Shown here piece by piece: positions 1 to 8,395 of a stretch of DNA of 64,000 nt. Position numbers and translations under genes: made by a program. Positions within the stretch are counted from its first letter, which is position 1. Every line of letters starts with the position of its first letter. Below the pieces are notes generated by a model. That model was not told the DNA's origin, made no database searches, and worked only from the letters and a program-made list of their open reading frames with translations. Source of the stretch: Flavobacteriales bacterium UBA7666 (GTDB lineage Bacteria > Bacteroidota > Bacteroidia > Flavobacteriales_D > Crocinitomicaceae); assembly GCA_002483265.1 (NCBI GenBank), contig DLHO01000005.1, forward strand, positions 1 to 64,000, written 5' to 3'.

Positions 1-393
1 TGTCAACCATTCATGTGTTACCCTACAACTGTCAATCGACGACCCTACAACCATTAATGTGATGCCCCTCAACTCACAAGAGGAAGGGGTACAACTGTTA
101 ATAAATGCCTGGCAAGTAGAAGGAGAAAGGATGTCAACCATTCATGTGTTACCCTACAACTGTCAATCGACGACCCTACAACCATTAATGTGATGCCCCT
201 CAACTCACAAGAGGAAGGGGTACAACTGTTAATAAATGCCTGGCAAGTAGAAGGAGAAAGGGTGTCAACCATTCATGTGTTACCCCACAACTGTCAATCG
301 ATGACCCTACAACCATTAATGTGATACTCCTCAACTCACAAGAGGAAGGGATACATTTGCTAAAAACACCCTTCAAGTGAAAGGAACTGCCCT
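1..393. repeat. Tandem array of 131-bp units, cut by left window edge
   Basis: Units begin at 1, 132 and 263, each opening with TGTCAACCATTCATGTG. The first two differ only at their last base. The third carries scattered substitutions and loses similarity after about 90 bases. Because a unit starts at base 1, the array probably continues to the left. Each unit holds a weaker internal echo (CAACCATTCATGTG and CAACCATTAATGTG). As 131 is not a multiple of three, any reading frame shifts from unit to unit, so the short minus-strand ORFs here are unlikely to be genes. Confidence 0.9.
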
Positions 394-550
394 TACAATT
401 CGACAGATAGTCTTTACACAAAGCAGTTGGCTCATAGACCTCAAGAATTTCCAACGCCAATTCGCTAATTCGCCAAATGGCGAACCGATTTCAAGTTTAG
501 CATTACACATCAATGTCCAAACAATTGATTATTAGTGAATATCAAAAAAT
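394..550. other. Intergenic stretch between the two repeat arrays
   Basis: No credible gene, hairpin terminator or promoter box was seen. Around 455-490 there is a short run with two copies of AATTCGC followed by an inverted GGCGAA, resembling the AATTCGT satellite that follows. Confidence 0.4.
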
Positions 551-610
551 AATTCGTAATTCGTAATTCGTAATTCGTAATTCGTAATTCGTAATTCGTA
601 ATTCGTAATT
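551..610. repeat. Heptanucleotide satellite (AATTCGT)n, about 8.5 copies
   Basis: Uninterrupted perfect copies of the 7-base unit AATTCGT run for 60 bases and end inside the stop codon of purE (609-611 on the minus strand). The array is therefore immediate 3' flanking sequence of purE and a likely site of replication slippage. Confidence 0.92.
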
Positions 611-1097
611 ATTTACCAGACTGTTCCACTTTCTTAGCACCCTCCAATACCGTTTCTTTCATGGTTTCCATGTAAGCCAACAGTTTTTTCTGAAGCTCCG
701 GATTGGTTGCTCCTAAGATCTTCGCTGCTAAAATTCCTGCATTCTTTGCCGCATTAATGGCAACGGTTGCAACCGGAATTCCATTGGGCATCTGAACGAT
801 GGATAACAAGCTGTCCCATCCGTCGATTGAATTGCTGGATTTAATGGGAACACCAATGACCGGAAGCGCCGTTAAGCTAGCGGTCATTCCCGGCAAATGA
901 GCTGCTCCGCCCGCTCCTGCTATAATCACCTGGATTCCTCTTTCGGAAGCAGTTTTAGCATATTCGAACATGCGCTCGGGAGTTCGGTGAGCAGAAACAA
1001 TGGTTAATTCATACGGGATTCCAAAATCCTTTAAAATATCTGCCGCATCTTGCATAATTGGCAGGTCTGAAGTGCTGCCCATGATAATCCCAACCAT
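609..1097 (-). CDS. purE: N5-carboxyaminoimidazole ribonucleotide mutase PurE
   Basis: Cytosolic enzyme of de novo purine synthesis that converts N5-CAIR to CAIR. The 162-residue protein shows the class I PurE signatures: GSTSDLPIM near the N-terminus, SAHRTPE, the glycine-rich AGAGGAAHLPGM segment, and KSSNSIDGWDSLLSI. A longer frame opens with TTG at 1118, but that TTG lies inside the -7 box TAGATTTG (1116-1123), so the ATG at 1097 (MVGIIMGSTSDLP) is preferred. It also fits the usual family start. Its partner purK lies about 10 kb away on the other strand, so the two are not in an operon here. The stop codon abuts the heptanucleotide satellite. Confidence 0.96.
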   Translation of the reverse strand: MVGIIMGSTSDLPIMQDAADILKDFGIPYELTIVSAHRTPERMFEYAKTASERGIQVIIAGAGGAAHLPGMTASLTALPVIGVPIKSSNSIDGWDSLLSIVQMPNGIPVATVAINAAKNAGILAAKILGATNPELQKKLLAYMETMKETVLEGAKKVEQSGK

Positions 1098-1115
1098 TTC
1101 TCTCAAATTTGTCTG

Positions 1116-1123
1116 CAAATCTA
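1116..1123 (-). promoter_or_regulatory. -7 box TAGATTTG of purE
   Basis: Exact match to the Bacteroidota TAnnTTTG element, 18 bases before the purE ATG. It overlaps the alternative TTG and argues against it as a start. Confidence 0.65.
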
Positions 1124-1198
1124 ACGAATATTCGACAATCGTTGAAAACTATTCGTCCAATGTGAAGTACTTTACCTCCTTTTTATTGAATTTTCTGT

Positions 1199-1206
1199 TA
1201 GTTTTG
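1199..1206 (+). promoter_or_regulatory. -7 box TAGTTTTG of the HYR-repeat cargo gene
   Basis: Exact TAnnTTTG match 21 bases before the ATG at 1228. It would drive the cargo gene and the porP/sprF-like gene behind it. Confidence 0.6.
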
Positions 1207-1227
1207 ACCCTTCGTCCAACTTAAATT

Positions 1228-4200
1228 ATGAATAGATCGATACTCCTATTTGTGTGCGCCATTTTCATTCAATGGAACTCACAACTACTGGCTCAAACTA
1301 CTTTTGTAACCGACAATTTTGAAGGAGCATTTTCGTGGAATACAGTAAGCACCTCTGGTCCAAATCAATGGATTCAGGGAAATTGTACCAATAACGGAGG
1401 TAATTCAGCTTTGTACATCACTTCCGGTGGAATCACCAATGATTGTACTCCGACAGGAATTACGCATTACGGTTATACCAATGCGGGCTCCGGAACGGAA
1501 ACAGCAATCGTATATCGACCGGTGAATGCTTCGTGTTTCAGCTCTATCCGGGTTTTAGCAGAAATTCAAGTAGAAGGTGAAAGCGGATTGGATTACCTGG
1601 AATTGGTTTACAGTACAGATGCCGGTGCAACCTGGACGGGGCTTTCGGCACAATTAGTTGCAAATGCTACTTATACCGGATTCAACCAATTGCTTCCGGG
1701 AAGTTTTGATAACAGCAGTTTCTGGATCGGTTTCCGATTTACATACAACGATTCCAATATTGGAAACAAAGCTCCGGCTATCGACAATTTCAGAATTCAG
1801 GGAATTTCCAGTGATGTCACTCCTCCAACAATTACCTGCCCTGCGCCATCTACCGATTACACAGACGAATTCTTATGTCAGTTAACTTTAGCTGATTTCG
1901 GAGCACTTGCAACCGTAAATGACGGATGCGGGATCGTTTCTACGACTCAAACTCCTCCTGTTGGAACAACGGTAAGTGCAACAACTACCATTACCATTCA
2001 GGCAATGGATCCATCCGGCAACAGTGCAAGCTGTAATTTTTTACTGACGGTATTGGATACGATAACCCCAAAACCAACCTGCATTGCTTTAGATAGTGTT
2101 TATGCCTCTGCTTCCTGTAATGCGATTGTTCCGAATTTGGTTCCAACGGTTACGGTGAATGAAGCTTGTACGCCTCCACCTTCTTTGGTTTTCAATCAAG
2201 TACCAGCTGCCGGAACAACGATGACCGCAACGCAAAACGTATTTGTTACAGTAACGGATTTGGCAGGAAATTCAGGAACCTGTTTTACACATGTTTTATT
2301 CTTCGATACCCTTTCTCCTCAAATAACTTGTCCGGCCAACCAAACCGTTTCTACAAACAATGGCTGTACATATGATGTTGCCAGTTTCACCTCACAAGCT
2401 ACCGTCATTGATAATTGCTCAACTGTTTTTCTTTTGAATCAAAGTCCGGCAGTTGGAAACACATTGCCTGTAGGAGTAAACAGCATAACCATTCAGGCCA
2501 TTGACCAAGAAGGAAATGCACAGGTTTGTCAATTCAACCTGACTGTTCAGGATGGAACTTTACCGGTGATCAATTGTCCGGCAACGATCTCAGTTCCTGT
2601 AAATAATCAGTGTCTGGCATTGGTTGGGGATTTGGTTCCATTGGTTTCTGCAACAGATAATTGTACTGCTAGCAACTTATTGGTATTGGCTCAAAATATA
2701 CCGGCAACTTTATTATTCTCTGACTCCATTACTGTTTTGATGACAGCAGTTGATTTAAACGGAAATATTGGAAGCTGCTCTATTTTTATAACGGCAATTG
2801 ATACATTGGATCCGATTGTTACTTGTTTAAGTGATACGAGTTTGGTTACCTCCGGAACTTGTTCCATGACGGTTCCAAATCTAGCAGGAACTCACAGTGC
2901 TGTTGACAATTGCGCGCCTTCCAACCTGCTTGTCTTTTCACAAAACCCGCTTCCGGGAACAGTGATTACAAACCCGGTTGGTATCGTCATTTCATACACA
3001 GACACTTCCGGAAATATCGGGACGTGCAACACACAAGCTATTCCGATCGAATCGGTCAATCCAACAATTACTTGTCCATCGGCACAATCTGTGAACAACG
3101 GAGTTACGTGTTATGCGCTTATTCCGGATCTCACATCGCTTGCAACGGTAACTGACAACTGTACAGGCTATTCTTTAACACAACAACCTGCTCCGGGAAC
3201 GAATTTAATTTCCGGAACCCATGTGGTAACCATTACGGTAACGGATCTGGCAGGAAACAGCTCATCGTGTACTACCAGCTTCACCATTATTGAAACACAG
3301 GCACCTATGATTACCTGTCCGAATAACGTTTCTACTTGTAACCCTTTGGTGAATTACGGAAATCCGATAGGAACCGACAACTGTTATTTTACGATTTCAC
3401 AAACGGATCTTTCGGGACTTTCTTCCGGAGATGTTTTCCCGATCGGTACTACTACACAGACCTATCAGGTCGAGGATTCTTCAGGTAATACCGCTAGCTG
3501 TTCTTTCACTATTCAGATTCTTCAATACCCGGATACGGCATTTATTCCAAACAGCTTGATCTACTTGTGTAACACGTTTACGACACCTATTGAAGCTCAG
3601 GCAATTCAATCCGGAACAGGTTCATGGAATATGCTAACGGGTGGTGGAACGATCAATAACCCGAATGCTTTGCAAACTACGGTTCAAAATCTTTCTTTGG
3701 GAACAAATACATTCGAATGGGTGGTGACTTCACCAACTTGTGGAACAAGAAGCGATACAGTGCGGATTATAGTGAATTTACCTCCTCCGCAAGCCAATCT
3801 TCCCGATTCTATGTACGCTTGTGCTGCAACCAATTACATCATCCAAGGAAACAATCCGGGAACGGGAGCTCAGGGAACCTGGTCCAGCAATACCGGAATT
3901 ACTTTCAACAACACGCATGCTCCTGTAGCAACAATCCTTTCTATTCCTGATGGATATCATACCTTGTATTGGATCATTGCTACAAACGGATGCCCAAGTA
4001 CGGTAGACAGCAGTATTATTTATGCCCCGGTAACTGCTCAGGTTCTGACACCTGATACCTCGCTTTGTTTAACGCAGCTGCCTGTCAACTTGCAAGGAAA
4101 TCAGCCCGGAGGTGATCAGTCAACTTATTGGATTGAACTTTCCGGTTCCGGTACAATTACAAATAAATACAATCCAAATACGCAATTAACAGGAGCGGCA

Positions 4201-4566
4201 ACCGGTGAACTAGTGCTTATTTACAGACATGTACACGATTTTTGCGGAGCAACTCAGGACACTTTGCGCATTCAATTATCGAACTGTGGTGAAGTTACTT
4301 TTGATATCCCAACGGTATTTACACCCAATCACGACGGTGACAATGATCTGTTTGTGATTCCAAACCTGCATGAAACCTATCCGGACTGTAAGGTCACGAT
4401 TATTAATCGCTGGGGATCCAAAGTTTTCCAATCCACCGGATATGGTGAACCGTGGGACGGAACTTTTAAAGAAGATGATCTTCCGTTTGGAACTTATTTC
4501 TATGAAATTGTTTCTCCAAACGATGATTTTAAGGCAATTAAAGGTTCAATCAGTATTATCCGTTAA
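1228..4566 (+). CDS. HYR-repeat surface protein with type B T9SS sorting domain
   Basis: Predicted secreted or cell-surface protein of 1112 residues. A signal peptide (about 1-22, ending LLAQ) is followed by a MAM/jelly-roll-like region (24-190), then seven HYR repeats (about 195-766). Each repeat carries the pattern P-x-I-x-C-P, a D-N-C segment and D-x-x-G-N-x-x-x-C. Further beta-rich segments follow, and the C-terminus (about 1025-1112) is a gliding-motility-associated type B domain with VFTPNHDGDND, INRWGSKVF, WDGTF and GTYFYEI. HYR repeats are Ig-like adhesive modules in other proteins, so adhesion is an inference. The next gene, 12 bases downstream, encodes a PorP/SprF-family protein, the usual partner for secretion of type B cargo. 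Confidence 0.9.
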   Translation: MNRSILLFVCAIFIQWNSQLLAQTTFVTDNFEGAFSWNTVSTSGPNQWIQGNCTNNGGNSALYITSGGITNDCTPTGITHYGYTNAGSGTETAIVYRPVNASCFSSIRVLAEIQVEGESGLDYLELVYSTDAGATWTGLSAQLVANATYTGFNQLLPGSFDNSSFWIGFRFTYNDSNIGNKAPAIDNFRIQGISSDVTPPTITCPAPSTDYTDEFLCQLTLADFGALATVNDGCGIVSTTQTPPVGTTVSATTTITIQAMDPSGNSASCNFLLTVLDTITPKPTCIALDSVYASASCNAIVPNLVPTVTVNEACTPPPSLVFNQVPAAGTTMTATQNVFVTVTDLAGNSGTCFTHVLFFDTLSPQITCPANQTVSTNNGCTYDVASFTSQATVIDNCSTVFLLNQSPAVGNTLPVGVNSITIQAIDQEGNAQVCQFNLTVQDGTLPVINCPATISVPVNNQCLALVGDLVPLVSATDNCTASNLLVLAQNIPATLLFSDSITVLMTAVDLNGNIGSCSIFITAIDTLDPIVTCLSDTSLVTSGTCSMTVPNLAGTHSAVDNCAPSNLLVFSQNPLPGTVITNPVGIVISYTDTSGNIGTCNTQAIPIESVNPTITCPSAQSVNNGVTCYALIPDLTSLATVTDNCTGYSLTQQPAPGTNLISGTHVVTITVTDLAGNSSSCTTSFTIIETQAPMITCPNNVSTCNPLVNYGNPIGTDNCYFTISQTDLSGLSSGDVFPIGTTTQTYQVEDSSGNTASCSFTIQILQYPDTAFIPNSLIYLCNTFTTPIEAQAIQSGTGSWNMLTGGGTINNPNALQTTVQNLSLGTNTFEWVVTSPTCGTRSDTVRIIVNLPPPQANLPDSMYACAATNYIIQGNNPGTGAQGTWSSNTGITFNNTHAPVATILSIPDGYHTLYWIIATNGCPSTVDSSIIYAPVTAQVLTPDTSLCLTQLPVNLQGNQPGGDQSTYWIELSGSGTITNKYNPNTQLTGAATGELVLIYRHVHDFCGATQDTLRIQLSNCGEVTFDIPTVFTPNHDGDNDLFVIPNLHETYPDCKVTIINRWGSKVFQSTGYGEPWDGTFKEDDLPFGTYFYEIVSPNDDFKAIKGSISIIR

Positions 4567-4578
4567 TCCACAGTACTC

Positions 4579-5640
4579 ATGAAAAAATTATTATTTCTAT
4601 CATTTGTTTCAGTTGTTGGATTAGCATTCGGACAACAGGACATTCAATTTACTCAAACAGCATCTTCTCCTTTCTTGATCAATCCTGCTGCAGGCGGATT
4701 AATGAATGTAGCTGAAGTAGTAGTCGGAAATCGTTTGCAATATGCAGGAATTGATGGAAGACCCATGACTACGTTTGCCGGAATTCAAAGTATGGTGCGT
4801 TTCAAAAAACGCAAATCAAAAGCCTTGCTGAGCGAACTTTCTTCGATCGGTCAAACGTTTTACAGTACACCTCAAAGAACGGTTTCATACAAACAAGTTG
4901 CAGGTTTGACTTTTATCAATGACATCATCGGACCATTTACACGAACAAATGTCAAAGCAAATATCGGTGTTCACATTCCATTGTCTCAGAAAATCAATGC
5001 TGGAATCGGGCTGGGTATTGGCTGGTCAAATTTCGGAATAGACAATTCAAAAGTAACGCTTGGTAATGCAAACGATAAAGCATACGCAAATTACATTGGA
5101 ATTTCAGCTTCGCAGAATTACCTGGATGCTCAGGCCGGATTAATTGTTTACAATGATCGTTTATTGGTAAGTTTGAGCGGAAGTCAGATCTTCAATAGTA
5201 AAACCCGCTTGAGTGGTGTAACTACGGAAAGTAATTTCCGGCCGCATCTTTTCATGTTGGCAAGTTACCGTTTCGATTTGGGTAAAAACTATGGATTGGA
5301 ACCCATTGTTCAGTTTAAATCTGTAAAACACTCCCCTATCAGTTACGATATCGCTATGCGTTTGCACTATATGCGCATGGGTTGGGTGAGTCTTTCTTAC
5401 AGAAGACAATCTGCTATCGGAGTTGGTTTCGGAATCAATTTACTGGCGCGTTTCAATGTCTCTTATTCTTTTGAATTCGGAAACGGGGTTACTGAGAAAT
5501 TCGGAAACACTTCTCACGAAATTCGTCTTGGATTTATATTCGGTCATAAACGAAATATGAACAAGGAATTTAAGCAAGATGAAAAGGTTGATCCAACACC
5601 CGAAGAAGTGAAACCGGAAGAAGTAAAACCTGAAGAATAA
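4579..5640 (+). CDS. PorP/SprF family T9SS-associated outer-membrane protein
   Basis: 353-residue outer-membrane protein. It has a signal peptide (1-18, ending AFG), the family opening QQDIQFTQ followed by FLINPAAGG, and amphipathic beta-strand-like segments through to about residue 325 (for example IGVGFGINLLARFNVSYSF). The tail is charged, with EEVKPEE repeats, and is unlike a barrel end. In Flavobacterium johnsoniae, SprF is needed for secretion of the type B cargo SprB. By analogy this protein probably serves the HYR-repeat protein encoded 12 bases upstream in the same operon. It is the only PorP/SprF member in the window although three other type B cargo genes are present. Confidence 0.92.
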   Translation: MKKLLFLSFVSVVGLAFGQQDIQFTQTASSPFLINPAAGGLMNVAEVVVGNRLQYAGIDGRPMTTFAGIQSMVRFKKRKSKALLSELSSIGQTFYSTPQRTVSYKQVAGLTFINDIIGPFTRTNVKANIGVHIPLSQKINAGIGLGIGWSNFGIDNSKVTLGNANDKAYANYIGISASQNYLDAQAGLIVYNDRLLVSLSGSQIFNSKTRLSGVTTESNFRPHLFMLASYRFDLGKNYGLEPIVQFKSVKHSPISYDIAMRLHYMRMGWVSLSYRRQSAIGVGFGINLLARFNVSYSFEFGNGVTEKFGNTSHEIRLGFIFGHKRNMNKEFKQDEKVDPTPEEVKPEEVKPEE

Positions 5641-5661
5641 ACGCTAATTTTCAAGGATTGC

Positions 5662-5669
5662 TAATTTTG
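5662..5669 (+). promoter_or_regulatory. -7 box TAATTTTG of the acyltransferase gene
   Basis: Exact TAnnTTTG match 17 bases before the ATG at 5687, suggesting that this gene has its own promoter. Confidence 0.55.
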
Positions 5670-5686
5670 TAAAAAGTTCACTCACT

Positions 5687-7009
5687 ATGCGTCCGTTTTA
5701 TTTATTGCTTAAGCTATCTTTAAATATCTCATTCAGACTCTTTTACAAACGTTTTCTTGTTTTAAACAAACACAAAGAACTCTTCGGAAGTACCATTTAC
5801 GTTAGTAATCATCCGAATTCATTCATGGATCCTATTCTGATTGGATCGTTGAACCGACCGATTGTACACTTTATGACCCGATCGGATGTCTTTGTCTGGT
5901 GGTTAAAACCTATTCTTTGGTCTGCTCATATGTTACCCATTTACCGCCAGCAAGACGGAATGGATACTAAAGGAAAGAACACGGATGTTTTCAATAAAGT
6001 CAATTCGTCCCTGAAAAAAGGACGCAACATTTTGATCTTTGGAGAAGGTTTCACAGATGATACTCCGATCCGGGGATTGAAACCAGTAAAGAAAGGTTCG
6101 ATTCGAATGGGATTCGGTGCTTTGGAAGCCATAAACTGGAGTAAAAAGATCTACATTTCCGGAATCGGAATTAGTTACACTGACAGAAATGCCATGGGTT
6201 CAGAATTCGTTTTAGACAATGGCCCCAAAATTTGCCTGAACGATTACAAAGAAACTTATTTGGAAAACCCAAGCAAAGTTATCAATGAAGTAACCAAACT
6301 GGTTGAAAAAAACATGCAGGAATGTATCGTTTATGTTGCTAAACCTGCACGTTATTCTTTGTTGGAAGGAATTATGCAAATTACCCGGAAAGGGTACAAT
6401 AATGCCAATCATGACGACCATATTCCCCTGATCAAACGCTGGGAATATGCTAAAAACCTGGCAAGTTGGATCAATCAAAACGTTTCAGATGAAAGCACGG
6501 AGATCTTAGTGCTTCAAAAAGACCTGGATGGGTATTTCAATCTGGAGAAACGAATGAAAGTTCAGGATCGTTTTGTGGTAGCGAAGAAAGAACCGGAATT
6601 AATGAGTACCCTGAACAACTGGCTTTATTTAATTCTGATGTGGCCTTTTGCGATCGTTGGATTTATTCATGGTTTCATTCCGTATATCATTTCCAAAAAG
6701 GTAACGGAAAAGATCATGAAACGCAAAGTTTTCTGGGGCTCTGTAAAAATGATGATCGCTAAAATCGTAGGTTCCATTTACAATATCCCACTGATCATTT
6801 TGATTACCAAATGGGTTTTTCCTCACTGGTCTTTTGGAATTGTATATTTTTTCATTGTTCCCGTTTTATGGCGTTTGAGCTATGAATATGTGCATCAATT
6901 CAAAGAGATTCAAATCAAACGAAAAATGAAATCTGTTGACCTGTCGAAGTTTGTAGAAAAGCGTGCAGAGTTGGAAGAGCGGATCAAAAAATTGATTCCT
7001 GTTGCATAA
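5687..7009 (+). CDS. Lysophospholipid/glycerol acyltransferase family protein (PlsC-like)
   Basis: Membrane-associated acyltransferase of 440 residues, expected to move an acyl chain onto a glycerophospholipid or related acceptor. The catalytic block NHPNSFMDP places His42 and Asp48 five residues apart; many PlsC proteins have four between them. The second block, FGEGFTDD near 118-125, corresponds to the FPEG acceptor-binding motif, followed by KPVKKGSIRMGFGA. The C-terminal third adds hydrophobic segments at about 310-335, 357-377 and 383-402 and a basic, helical tail. The exact substrate cannot be read from sequence. The gene starts 47 bases after the porP/sprF-like gene and has its own -7 box. 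A phosphatase relic lies directly downstream. Confidence 0.85.
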   Translation: MRPFYLLLKLSLNISFRLFYKRFLVLNKHKELFGSTIYVSNHPNSFMDPILIGSLNRPIVHFMTRSDVFVWWLKPILWSAHMLPIYRQQDGMDTKGKNTDVFNKVNSSLKKGRNILIFGEGFTDDTPIRGLKPVKKGSIRMGFGALEAINWSKKIYISGIGISYTDRNAMGSEFVLDNGPKICLNDYKETYLENPSKVINEVTKLVEKNMQECIVYVAKPARYSLLEGIMQITRKGYNNANHDDHIPLIKRWEYAKNLASWINQNVSDESTEILVLQKDLDGYFNLEKRMKVQDRFVVAKKEPELMSTLNNWLYLILMWPFAIVGFIHGFIPYIISKKVTEKIMKRKVFWGSVKMMIAKIVGSIYNIPLIILITKWVFPHWSFGIVYFFIVPVLWRLSYEYVHQFKEIQIKRKMKSVDLSKFVEKRAELEERIKKLIPVA

Positions 7010-7017
7010 TCAAAAAG

Positions 7018-7220
7018 ATTAATTTACCTCATCAAACAAGAGATTGGCTTTATTTGTTTACGGATGGTTACGTGAATCAATTCGGCGGTTTAAAAGGTGA
7101 AAAAAACCAAATACAGCAAGCTCAAGGAATTACTTCTGAATACCAGCAAAAAACCGAAAATGGGCAGCATTCGATTTTGAGAGATACCTTCTCTTAATGG
7201 AGAATGGAAAAATGGAACCT
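7018..7220 (+). pseudogene. Decayed C-terminal fragment of a SpoIIE-family serine phosphatase
   Basis: The frame starting at 7018 reads INLPHQTRDWLYLFTDGYV then NQFGGLKGEK, which is the end of the PP2C/SpoIIE catalytic domain (compare LYLITDGFQKQFG in the intact phosphatase encoded at 12046-16290). After the run of seven A residues around 7100-7107 this frame loses similarity, while the +1 frame resumes the family sequence (TKYSKLKELLLNTSKKPKM) and then meets a stop. Traces of the last helix (LRDTFS, then a stop followed by tryptophan) appear back in the first frame. The rest of the gene and any start are missing. This is therefore a truncated, frameshifted relic, not a working gene. Confidence 0.75.
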
Positions 7221-7439
7221 TCTACTTTCACTGACGCTTCCGCCAAAGTTTTCAATCACTAGTTACCTTTCTTTAGCGAGTTTAAACTATTGAAAATAAG
7301 ACCCGGATTCTCACAGATAATCACATTTCTAGAGACCAACATAAAACTTCGAAAATATGAGAATTCCCAAATTCGGGTGTTCCCAAAGATACGAACAGAA
7401 TCAGATGTAACACTCTTAAAGTAAATGATTTAATAAAAA
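7221..7439. other. Intergenic sequence downstream of the phosphatase relic
   Basis: No gene, strong hairpin or promoter box was found. Short minus-strand ORFs that read into crcB in another frame look like shadows. Confidence 0.4.
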
Positions 7440-7808
7440 TCAGATAGCTAATTTCCTCCCCAAATAAACCATCAGAATACAGAAGCTGATGGAGATTAGA
7501 ATATTCAAAATTGCAATGATCCACTGCCCTCTTTCCATCAACTCCAAATTCTCTTTGGCGAAAGTTGAAAAGGTACTGAATCCGCCACAGATCCCGATGA
7601 TCCAAAATGCCTGAAAAGATGATGCGTTTTCGGGTTTCATTTTCATCATTAGCACCAGAAATATACCAACCAATAAAGAAGCTATCAGGTTTGAAGCCAA
7701 TGTTGCAATAGGGAAAACAGCTTTGGGAAATTTATGAATCAGATGTGTCAATCCAAAACGCATGAGTGCTCCAATTCCACCACCTAAAAAAACATACAAC
7801 ACATTCAT
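7440..7808 (-). CDS. crcB: Fluoride efflux channel CrcB (Fluc)
   Basis: 122-residue inner-membrane protein of the Fluc/CrcB family, which forms dual-topology dimers that export fluoride. It has four hydrophobic segments, the N-terminal GGGIGALMRFGLTH motif, and the conserved GFSTFSTFAKEN stretch that lines the fluoride pore. Its ATG overlaps the stop of the upstream PAP2 gene (ATGA), so it is the last gene of the obg-PAP2-crcB run and is probably translationally coupled. No fluoride riboswitch was recognised, which would fit expression as part of the housekeeping operon. Confidence 0.95.
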   Translation of the reverse strand: MNVLYVFLGGGIGALMRFGLTHLIHKFPKAVFPIATLASNLIASLLVGIFLVLMMKMKPENASSFQAFWIIGICGGFSTFSTFAKENLELMERGQWIIAILNILISISFCILMVYLGRKLAI

Positions 7809-8395
7809 TTTGTCTCTGTTTTAGCTGCAAAAAATCGCTGATAAATCTTCCAAAATAAGAAAGCCCAGCCAATTCCCCAAACAATACCACAAAACACATC
7901 TGTTAAATAGTGCATCGTTAAATAAATTCTGCTCAAGCCAATCAATGCAACACAAAAGATCAGGATCCATTTTAAATTTGGGTAAAACTGACGCAGGAAG
8001 AACCAGCCCAATAAGGCTAAAGCTGCATTATTGGATGCGTGAGAGGAAAAGAAACCGTATTTCCCTCCCAGATACGTATGCCCATCTTCCATGTAATAAT
8101 GCAGGTGTTTTTCCATTAGCAAATTATGGGATGGGCGATAACGCATAATGGTATCCTTGAAAAAGAAAGTAGTAGTGCTATCAACAATAGCCACCATTAC
8201 CAAAGCCATTCCTAGGAATAAGAGTGTCGTTTTGATTCCGTAATTTTTCCAGATCAAAGCCAGAAGAAAAAAATAAAATGGAATCCAAGTTGCCGTCTTT
8301 GTGACATACCAGAAGAATTGATCCAAGAATGGTGTATTCCAACCATTCACTGTTAGAACAATACTTCTATCAATGGATTCCAGGTATTCAAACAT
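7805..8395 (-). CDS. PAP2-family membrane phosphatase
   Basis: 196-residue integral membrane phosphatase of the type-2 phosphatidic acid phosphatase family. Members act on phosphatidic acid, undecaprenyl diphosphate or related lipids. All three signature blocks are present: K80-x6-R87-P88 (KDTIMRYRP), F-S-S-H at 116-119 (variant of PSGH), and S155-R-x5-H162-x3-D166 (SRIYLTMHYLTD). Five or six hydrophobic helices surround them. Its start overlaps the end of obg by 8 bases and its stop overlaps the crcB start. The substrate is not resolvable from sequence; a role in recycling undecaprenyl pyrophosphate or in lipid A dephosphorylation is possible. Confidence 0.9.
   Translation of the reverse strand: MFEYLESIDRSIVLTVNGWNTPFLDQFFWYVTKTATWIPFYFFLLALIWKNYGIKTTLLFLGMALVMVAIVDSTTTFFFKDTIMRYRPSHNLLMEKHLHYYMEDGHTYLGGKYGFFSSHASNNAALALLGWFFLRQFYPNLKWILIFCVALIGLSRIYLTMHYLTDVFCGIVWGIGWAFLFWKIYQRFFAAKTETK

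Noticed and set aside
69..460. Two minus-strand ORFs of 67 and 86 codons within the 131-bp array
   Set aside because: Both are the same frame re-read through the repeat units. The unit length shifts the frame each time, and there is no recognisable protein pattern, start context or promoter box.
7440..7808. A fluoride riboswitch controlling crcB
   Set aside because: crcB overlaps the upstream gene by 4 bases, so there is no leader for a riboswitch, and none was recognised before obg either.
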